The notes under the pieces: generated by a model
What the model was told of the DNA's origin: nothing
What the model saw: the letters and a program-made list of their open reading frames with translations, nothing else
Databases searched by the model: none
IMG/VR virus record: IMGVR_UViG_3300019927_000014
Coordinates: 1-54,641 of that record
Direction: 5' to 3' (one strand)
DNA: 54,641 nt
Origin: a virus
Shown here: piece by piece, positions 50,466 through 54,641 of the stretch
Position numbering within the stretch: the first letter of the stretch is position 1
Layout: the number at the start of each line of letters is the position of its first letter
Position numbers and translations under genes: made by a program

Positions 50466-50539
50466 GTGACGACTTTCGAGTAGCATAGTTCATTGAACAA
50501 AACCGGAACCATTATCAATGGTAGAGCAATTCTACTATA
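50466..50539 (+). promoter_or_regulatory. Motif and hairpins before the 50540 gene
   Basis: CATTGAACAAAACC (50491-50504) is a copy of the recurrent motif. ACCATT-ATC-AATGGT and GTAGA-GCAAT-TCTAC are perfect hairpins directly before the ATG. The gene may thus have its own promoter as well as a structured leader. Confidence 0.45.
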
Positions 50540-51022
50540 ATGAGTAGTTACGAACACAAGCGATACGACGTTGAAGCGTGGGTCAATGCCCACGACGAGA
50601 TCGAGATAAAAGTGTACGACCATAGCCGTAACACGGTTATCGGTCATTTAGTGGAGGCTGACGAACAGCCTGATACCATCGAGAAAGACGATGGATTCTT
50701 CTATGCTTCAGTGTGGGCCGAGGATAAGCCCAACTGGACAGACAACAAAACAACGGTAGACATCTCCCTCTACAAGTTCGAGCAGATCGAGAGAGATGCA
50801 CCCGAACACTCCGAGAATACGCTCTACTGGTCACTGAGTGGAGACTCATTCGACTGGTATCGTCATCCCCTCTACGCTTGGGAGTCGTCCTTAGCGGCAG
50901 GAGATGGCATCATGGCGTTCGAGGCACAGGGGAACACCGATGAGTGGCTAACGAACCACTTCAATCAGCTCGCCAAGCAGTACATGAACAACGTGAAGTC
51001 CGAGTTCCACCCCGAACGGTAG
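50540..51022 (+). CDS. Hypothetical protein, 160 residues
   Basis: Beta-strand-like segments at the start (KRYDVEAWVNAHDEIEIKVYD) and middle (TTVDISLYKFEQI, NTLYWSLSGDSFDWYRH) and a helical end (WLTNHFNQLAKQYMNN) suggest one folded alpha/beta domain. No family is recognised. Its last codons and stop form the 5' strand and linker of the minihelix at 51009. Confidence 0.7.
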   Translation: MSSYEHKRYDVEAWVNAHDEIEIKVYDHSRNTVIGHLVEADEQPDTIEKDDGFFYASVWAEDKPNWTDNKTTVDISLYKFEQIERDAPEHSENTLYWSLSGDSFDWYRHPLYAWESSLAAGDGIMAFEAQGNTDEWLTNHFNQLAKQYMNNVKSEFHPER

Positions 51023-51049
51023 ACCGAGGTTCGACTCCTCGGCGGGGAC
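51009..51049 (+). ncRNA. tRNA-like minihelix overlapping a gene end
   Basis: ACCCCGA pairs with GCGGGGA (five pairs). The T arm is CGAGG-TTCGACT-CCTCG. The 9-base linker contains the TAG stop (51020-51022) of the upstream gene, so mRNA and minihelix overlap. A CCCAGC-ATTA-GCTGGG hairpin and GGTCGGAG precede ATG 51085. Confidence 0.65.
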
Positions 51050-51084
51050 TCCCAGCATTAGCTGGGGTCGGAGAGTGTTTTGCG

Positions 51085-51396
51085 ATGTTAGTCAACCACG
51101 ACGACTGGGAGGTAGGCAACGGTCTACCTCACAGTGACAACGTAGTCCGGATGTACCGACATAAGGAGAGGCCGGTTCTCCTCCGAATAGATGAAGTCAA
51201 CAACTTGGACGGCACCTTTTATAGAGTAGCCTTCCAGGTCAGCGGAGATCACGACGAGTACGCGCACGAAAAACTGTTCGAGTCACCGATTCTCGACACA
51301 GAAGAAGCCGCTGAGATGTTCTGCGATGCGATAGCCGAGTCACCGATGGCCTACGCTCGCAAGTTCTTCCAACTCGGAACGGTGAAGAAATGTTAG
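51085..51396 (+). CDS. Hypothetical protein, 103 residues
   Basis: ATG 51085 follows GGTCGGAGAG. The product has a beta-rich core (RPVLLRIDEVNNLDGTFYRV) and a helical end (EEAAEMFCDAIAESPMAYAR). No family is recognised. It overlaps the next gene by 7 bases. Confidence 0.7.
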   Translation: MLVNHDDWEVGNGLPHSDNVVRMYRHKERPVLLRIDEVNNLDGTFYRVAFQVSGDHDEYAHEKLFESPILDTEEAAEMFCDAIAESPMAYARKFFQLGTVKKC

Positions 51397-51689
51397 TAGA
51401 TCAGAGTAAGCGGATCACCAACTACGTCGAGGTCACGCACGCGATAGTCACTTCAACCGAGTGGCTGTCGCCGGACGGTGAATATCACAAGCCGAAGGTC
51501 ACGAACCCGAGACTCACCGAGGACTCACCGAAAGTTCTCCGAGTATCGGTTCCGCGAAAAGGCTTCACGTTCAAAACCATTGAAGAAATCGAGGAGATGG
51601 GATTAATGGTCAGCGACGTGTGGCAACATGACACCGACAAAGACGCCGACCGAATCATGCTGAAAATCGAACCGAGGGAGGACGACTGA
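51390..51689 (+). CDS. Hypothetical protein, 99 residues
   Basis: The protein reads as alternating strands and helices (VEVTHAIVTSTEWLSPDGEY, LRVSVPRKGFTFKTIEEI). Function is unknown. It ends 2 bases before the next ATG. Confidence 0.65.
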   Translation: MLVDQSKRITNYVEVTHAIVTSTEWLSPDGEYHKPKVTNPRLTEDSPKVLRVSVPRKGFTFKTIEEIEEMGLMVSDVWQHDTDKDADRIMLKIEPREDD

Positions 51690-51691
51690 CA

Positions 51692-51889
51692 ATGGAACAC
51701 GAGGTAACACGATCAGAGTATCCGGTGAAGTACGACGAAACGCACGTTCTCAACGAGGAAACTGGTGACGTAGAATGTGTCTCAACTGACATTCATGGTG
51801 GCTGGAACTCCGAGGTTGAGTACAAATGTGAATGTGGAAAAACGTTCTACAGCCTCGAAGAAGCCTCGCAACATCTCCGAGATCAATGA
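51692..51889 (+). CDS. C2H2-like zinc-finger micro-protein, 65 residues
   Basis: VEYKCECGKTFYSLEEASQHL at the C-terminus is a good C-x-C...H finger pattern; an earlier VECVSTDIHGG may add ligands. It overlaps the next gene by ATGA. A nucleic-acid-binding or protein-docking role is inferred. Confidence 0.65.
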   Translation: MEHEVTRSEYPVKYDETHVLNEETGDVECVSTDIHGGWNSEVEYKCECGKTFYSLEEASQHLRDQ

Positions 51890-52077
51890 GTCTCAAGATC
51901 CCTGAGGCGATGGTTACGGTGAAAGGTATCGTCAACACAAACGAAGTTCGGGTAGTCGGTGCAAGTCTGTTTGTCGCCGGTCACTGCACCGACGAGGAGA
52001 TCAGTGAGATCAACTCAGAACTCCACCCCCAGTCGGTTGAAAAGATCGACCTGGAACGAACGAGGATCGACCTGTGA
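51886..52077 (+). CDS. Hypothetical protein, 63 residues
   Basis: ATG 51886 overlaps the upstream stop (ATGA), which fixes the start. The beta-like sequence (AMVTVKGIVNTNEVRVVGA) has no recognised domain. Confidence 0.65.
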   Translation: MSLKIPEAMVTVKGIVNTNEVRVVGASLFVAGHCTDEEISEINSELHPQSVEKIDLERTRIDL

Positions 52078-52181
52078 AAAAGTGTCCCAACTGTTACCGA
52101 GAGGTACAAGAAGACGCTAAAAACTGCCGACATTGCGACTTCGGAATCGCAATTTGGGCAAGCGCGGTGAAGCGGATATGA
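52074..52181 (+). CDS. Zinc-ribbon micro-protein, 35 residues
   Basis: GTG 52074 overlaps the previous TGA. KKCPNCYREV and NCRHCDFG form a complete four-cysteine ribbon. The tail (IWASAVKRI) is hydrophobic and basic. It overlaps the next gene by ATGA. Confidence 0.6.
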   Translation: MKKCPNCYREVQEDAKNCRHCDFGIAIWASAVKRI

Positions 52182-52333
52182 CCCGCAGGAAGTCTCCGCC
52201 CCGGTCGAAAGAGGAAGCGGAAGAAATCTACGGAGAAGGCGAGGTTCAGGAGTGTCCCCAGTGTGGAACGTGGTATAGTAAGCACTCGGCGGTTCCCTGT
52301 TTCGCCTGTGCAGTCGGCATGAACCCTTACTAA
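52178..52333 (+). CDS. Zinc-ribbon micro-protein, 51 residues
   Basis: The N-terminus is basic (TRRKSPPRSKEEAEEI) and the C-terminus has ECPQCGTWYSKHSAVPCFAC, a four-cysteine ribbon. Upstream in-frame codons lie inside another gene, so ATG 52178 (ATGA) is used. Confidence 0.65.
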   Translation: MTRRKSPPRSKEEAEEIYGEGEVQECPQCGTWYSKHSAVPCFACAVGMNPY

Positions 52334-52334
52334 C

Positions 52335-52496
52335 ATGAAAAAATCACCTTCAGCACAGACTGGTTTCTGTCAGAATTGCGGTGCCGCTCAAGATCAGCTT
52401 GAGGGAGATAGTGAGACGAACACCTGCGAAAACTGTGGTCACCCGGTAGAACCGGAGGACAACAGTGTCGATCACGACGAACCCTACGCTTTCTAA
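52335..52496 (+). CDS. Zinc-ribbon micro-protein, 53 residues
   Basis: FCQNCGAAQDQ and TCENCGHPV form a four-cysteine ribbon, followed by an acidic tail. The stop overlaps the next ATG (TAATG). It is the third ribbon in a row, suggesting duplication or a shared biochemical theme. Confidence 0.65.
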   Translation: MKKSPSAQTGFCQNCGAAQDQLEGDSETNTCENCGHPVEPEDNSVDHDEPYAF

Positions 52497-52618
52497 TGGA
52501 CCACCCTAATGAAAACGGTATGAACAACGCTTGTGCCGCTACAAAGGCTCTAATGGCCTCTGATACCATCGAAGAAGCCCGAGATTTGGCTGAGGCTATT
52601 AGAAAATCATCAGAGTAA
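52496..52618 (+). CDS. Micro-protein, 40 residues
   Basis: A helical sequence (NNACAATKALMASDTIEEAR) with no domain recognised. Its stop codon lies 2 bases before the next minihelix. Confidence 0.55.
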   Translation: MDHPNENGMNNACAATKALMASDTIEEARDLAEAIRKSSE

Positions 52619-52620
52619 CC

Positions 52621-52662
52621 CCCGAGTTGGATTAAGTGAGGGTTCGATTCCCTCCCTCGGCC
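52621..52662 (+). ncRNA. tRNA-like minihelix
   Basis: CCGAG pairs with CTCGG (T-C mismatch at position 7). The T arm is GAGGG-TTCGATT-CCCTC. The 10-base linker TGGATTAAGT begins like that of the 50358 element. A small AACC/GGTT hairpin and GGGTTGGAGAG follow before ATG 52706. Confidence 0.65.
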
Positions 52663-52705
52663 TTCCCGATGATAACCGCAGTGGTTTGAGGGGTTGGAGA
52701 GTCCT

Positions 52706-53005
52706 ATGACGCTAAGTAACAACGATCTCACCAGCCGTTTCTACAACGGCGGTGGGTCAGGACAGGCGAATAACATGGAAATAGAGACGTTCTCGGATGG
52801 ATCGGCCATTCTGTGGGGCTACGGATGGGCTGTGTACGGCTTCCGTACCCCGAACGGGAAAGTGTTCAAATTCACTGGGTGGGAGGGTTACAGTCAGTCC
52901 ACCACCCAGCAGATGGGTACTTTCACTGGTGCAACTATCACGGAGATCGACGCTCGGCCCGAGTCGAAGGCCGATGCAATCAACGAAGTTTCAGTCAAAG
53001 CGTAA
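52706..53005 (+). CDS. Hypothetical protein, 99 residues
   Basis: Beta-strand-like segments and aromatic residues dominate (SAILWGYGWAVYGFRTPNGK, KFTGWEGYSQSTTQQM). It could be a small sandwich domain. No family is recognised. ATG follows TTGGAGAG. Confidence 0.65.
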   Translation: MTLSNNDLTSRFYNGGGSGQANNMEIETFSDGSAILWGYGWAVYGFRTPNGKVFKFTGWEGYSQSTTQQMGTFTGATITEIDARPESKADAINEVSVKA

Positions 53006-53007
53006 CA

Positions 53008-53418
53008 ATGTTCGCAGAAGAACCCACCGACGACGAGCCGCAGGTAACGTTCAACGAAATCATCAAGATGGCTACGGGTCGGTCCATCAAGCCGCATCGA
53101 GATCGAGTCCGTGACGACTTATCACCGACTGAGATGGCTGAGATGGCCCATGCAATGGCAGATCAGGCACCTCACAAGTCGGACTTCAAAATGAGTCCTA
53201 TCGGTCATGCGTTAGTGAGTGTCGGGTATCCGCGGGAAGCGAAGATCGCCCAGCACGACACCCACCTCGGCCTACAGCACGACTACAACATGGTTCTCGT
53301 GAAGACTGACACCATCGAGAACCCGGAGGGGTACCATGACTACGAACTGGCCCACTACCTTCACCGAGATCACTACGACGAGGCGGTTCTTCGGGACGCG
53401 ATTCACCATTACAGATGA
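53008..53418 (+). CDS. Hypothetical protein, 136 residues, histidine-rich end
   Basis: ATG 53008 follows the previous stop by 2 bases. Residues about 90-135 contain many histidines (HDTHLGLQHDYNM, YHDYELAHYLHRDHYDE, IHHYR), which may bind metal. The N-terminus (MFAEEPTDDEP) resembles the start of the partial gene at 54508 (MFADQTAED). Function is unknown. Confidence 0.65.
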   Translation: MFAEEPTDDEPQVTFNEIIKMATGRSIKPHRDRVRDDLSPTEMAEMAHAMADQAPHKSDFKMSPIGHALVSVGYPREAKIAQHDTHLGLQHDYNMVLVKTDTIENPEGYHDYELAHYLHRDHYDEAVLRDAIHHYR

Positions 53419-53558
53419 ACTTCGGTGAGTTTCAGACCGAGGCCGACGTGGTGAAGATGGACACGGGTACCAATCTCGCCGCCCACAGAGTTCGGGCACT
53501 CATCGAAATCCTCGGTCGTGACGGTGCAACTGAAGCAATAGAACACCTCAATATTTAA
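53415..53558 (+). CDS. Small protein, 47 residues
   Basis: ATG overlaps the upstream TGA (ATGA). A helical sequence (NLAAHRVRALIEILGRDGAT) is seen. Its TAA stop is at the same time the first three bases of the next minihelix. Confidence 0.6.
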   Translation: MNFGEFQTEADVVKMDTGTNLAAHRVRALIEILGRDGATEAIEHLNI

Positions 53559-53602
53559 CTCAGTCTGGTGACGTTTTCGGAGTTCGATTCTCCGTGAGTT
53601 AC
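53556..53602 (+). ncRNA. tRNA-like minihelix sharing its first bases with a stop codon
   Basis: It is the cleanest member: TAACTCA pairs with TGAGTTA over a perfect 7 bp, and the T arm CGGAG-TTCGATT-CTCCG is perfect. The linker is 15 bases. The TAA of the upstream gene is bases 1-3 of the acceptor stem. GGG/CCC hairpin and GGAGGGC precede ATG 53643. Confidence 0.72.
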
Positions 53603-53642
53603 TGCTCAATGAAGGGCTAACATACCCGGAGGGCACCTTTCG

Positions 53643-53822
53643 ATGGAAGATAAACTCCTAATCCGAGAAGTCACGATTGCGTTCGAGAATGGCACAGAGC
53701 GAGACACCAGCATCCGATACTTCGTGGAAGAAGCCCTCGAAGACCCCGAGGCGACGGTATACCACGAAGGTGAGGAGGTCACCGAGATCGAGGAGATCGA
53801 GATTCCGGAGGTCGAGGCGTAA
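53643..53822 (+). CDS. Acidic protein, 59 residues
   Basis: A beta-like start (KLLIREVTIAFENGTERD) leads to a very acidic end (VTEIEEIEIPEVEA). No domain is recognised. The stop overlaps the next ATG (TAATG). Confidence 0.6.
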   Translation: MEDKLLIREVTIAFENGTERDTSIRYFVEEALEDPEATVYHEGEEVTEIEEIEIPEVEA

Positions 53823-53902
53823 TGGCGAAGTCAGCTACCCGACCGACGGCCTCCGACGCGGTGAAGAAAAAGGCTGAAAAGTCCTACGCCGACCGTCAGT
53901 GA
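53822..53902 (+). CDS. Basic micro-protein, 26 residues
   Basis: The product MAKSATRPTASDAVKKKAEK continues for six residues. It is positively charged, unusual here. It is coupled to the previous gene by TAATG. It may bind nucleic acid. Confidence 0.45.
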   Translation: MAKSATRPTASDAVKKKAEKSYADRQ

Positions 53903-53905
53903 GAG

Positions 53906-53974
53906 ATGTACTGCTCGGACAAAACGGAAGCGTGGCCCGCTCGGTATCGGCGTGCAGTGTATAGCTGGCGGTAA
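53906..53974 (+). CDS. Possible 22-residue micro-protein
   Basis: GAGAG precedes ATG 53906; the product is MYCSDKTEAWPARYRR plus six residues. It is in line with the packing of its neighbours but short enough to be chance. Confidence 0.35.
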   Translation: MYCSDKTEAWPARYRRAVYSWR

Positions 53975-53975
53975 C

Positions 53976-54095
53976 ATGACACTCCGTGGAGTTGCGAAGT
54001 GTTGGAACTGCGATCAAAAGTTCAACATTTTCGAGAAGATCCAAAAGTGCCCAAACTGTGAAACCACCGTGAACACCAGCGTCAACGCGGTTTAG
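53976..54095 (+). CDS. Zinc-ribbon micro-protein, 39 residues
   Basis: KCWNCDQKFNIF and KCPNCETTV make a complete four-cysteine ribbon. The last base of its TAG touches the tRNA-like hairpin that follows. Confidence 0.6.
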   Translation: MTLRGVAKCWNCDQKFNIFEKIQKCPNCETTVNTSVNAV

Positions 54096-54123
54096 CCTCG
54101 GTAGGTTCGATTCCTTTCGAGGT
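54095..54123 (+). ncRNA. tRNA-like hairpin without linker
   Basis: CCTCG-GTAGG-TTCGATT-CCTTT-CGAGG forms one continuous stacked helix capped by a T-loop: acceptor and T stem joined directly, with a mismatch and a G-U in the middle. It directly follows the stop codon of the ribbon gene. It is the most reduced member of the family. Confidence 0.55.
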
Positions 54124-54193
54124 GCTGGGGGCACCGTGCCCCCGTCACACTCTCCGACCCCCTTTCGTGGGACTGGGTGGTTCCCGGTCCCGT

Positions 54194-54234
54194 GCTACGA
54201 ATGGTATTTCGAGGTTCGATTCCTCGGCGTAGTA
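54194..54234 (+). ncRNA. tRNA-like minihelix
   Basis: GCTACGA pairs with GCGTAGT (five pairs plus one G-U). The T arm CGAGG-TTCGATT-CCTCG is perfect and nearly the same as that of the 51009 element. The linker is 9 bases (ATGGTATTT). Confidence 0.65.
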
Positions 54235-54361
54235 TTAGGTCTGGTCTGAAAAACGACAGCCCCCGACGGGGTACAAAAGGACCGAGTTGGCGGTTAAACA
54301 AGGCTGGCAACCTTGGCCGCTGGCCGCGGTGAGATTTCGCCACCTCACCGTGTTAACAATC

Positions 54362-54427
54362 GGAGTCCGGTTGGCCGACCGAATCAGGTAAGCGAGACGC
54401 GAGCGGGTTCGAGTCCCGTGGACTCCA
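54362..54427 (+). ncRNA. tRNA-like element with a degenerate middle
   Basis: GGAGTCC pairs with GGACTCC over 7 bp and is followed by A, a normal discriminator base. The T arm is GCGGG-TTCGAGT-CCCGT (one G-U). The 34 bases between are too few for a full D plus anticodon arm and do not fold as such (GGTTGGCCGACC is self-complementary). Confidence 0.6.
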
Positions 54428-54507
54428 CTTGGGTGATGAAGCTCTAACCCACTTCCTTTCTGATCGACGTATTGGCAGATGACCATGCAGTTGCTACCCA
54501 AACTAAA

Positions 54508-54641
54508 ATGTTCGCAGACCAGACCGCGGAAGACGGAAGTACCGAAAACGACCAAGAAAACGACGCTACTGGTGGAAACCAGTATTTCGATGAGCGTTCA
54601 GAGATCCACGAGGTGTACTGGATCGCCTGTGACGCCAACCG
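54508..54641 (+). CDS. Acidic protein, cut by the right window edge
   Basis: ATG 54508 opens MFADQTAEDGSTENDQEND and remains open to the end of the window (44 codons). The start resembles that of the 53008 gene product. No domain is visible in the part present. Confidence 0.55.
   Translation, partial: MFADQTAEDGSTENDQENDATGGNQYFDERSEIHEVYWIACDAN

Larger units (their letters stand above)
54124..54507 (+). other. Gene-free array of tRNA-like elements
   Basis: About 380 bases have no credible gene but contain two more tRNA-like elements (54194-54234 and 54362-54427), a GGGGGCA/TGCCCCC hairpin after the first hairpin and a CGGTGAG/CTCACCG hairpin near 54330. Confidence 0.55.

Noticed and set aside
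49468-54427. Ordinary tRNA genes
   Set aside because: The T arms are canonical, but the D and anticodon arms are missing or cannot form, and no usable anticodon is present.

Overview
The window is most of a tailed virus or provirus of a halophilic archaeon, of myovirus type. The evidence is a strongly acidic proteome, haloarchaeal TATA boxes (TTTATA, TATATAAG), GGAGGTGA ribosome binding sites, several probably leaderless genes, and a full HK97-type head and contractile-tail gene set (terminase, portal, protease, capsid, sheath, tube, tape measure, baseplate J). Both ends cut through a gene.

Layout. (1) 1-588: 5' part of a leftward zinc-finger gene. (2) About 650-1103: a structured RNA ending in a degenerate tRNA-Phe-like element. 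(3) 1149-18719: a rightward early/replication block with RNA ligase, small membrane proteins, a P-loop ATPase, an archaeo-eukaryotic primase, a metallophosphoesterase, a nucleotide kinase, a RecB/Cas4-like nuclease, a family B DNA polymerase, dCTP deaminase, ThyX and many very small proteins. (4) 18867-21258: a membrane protein, a probable attP made of a tRNA 3' half, a tyrosine integrase and small genes. (5) 21259-46567: the leftward late block. Its transcription order (right to left) is terminase, portal, protease, decoration, capsid, connectors, an HK97-gp10/ADP-ribosyltransferase fusion, sheath, tube, tail chaperones with a likely frameshift, tape measure, hub, spike, baseplate and fibres. 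Two almost identical promoters (46754-46785 and 26700-26731) drive it. (6) 46568-47313: a control region with divergent promoters. (7) 47314-49255: a gene-free stretch of about 1.94 kb that reads as one giant structured RNA. Its 5' and 3' ends are complementary over 9 bases, and its predicted start lies 20-25 bases after a TATA box. (8) 49468-54641: a rightward block of about 20 very small genes.

The most unusual feature is in blocks 7-8, and also near 1.0 and 3.1 kb. Short tRNA-like elements sit between gene groups. Most keep only the acceptor stem and the T arm; the D and anticodon arms are replaced by a linker of 0-15 bases, while three elements keep 34-37 bases there. In block 8 most follow or overlap the stop codon of the upstream gene, and 35-46 bases later, after a small hairpin and a GGAG-type ribosome binding site, comes the next start codon. 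This resembles tRNA punctuation of a polycistronic transcript, with minihelices as likely RNase P/tRNase Z sites. The giant RNA itself leads into the first of them. The co-encoded RNA ligase may belong to the same RNA biology (inference).

The genes together suggest a temperate (integrase plus attP) virus with its own DNA polymerase, primase and thymidylate/dUMP supply, a virion-borne ADP-ribosyltransferase, and an RNA-based system at the head of both rightward blocks.
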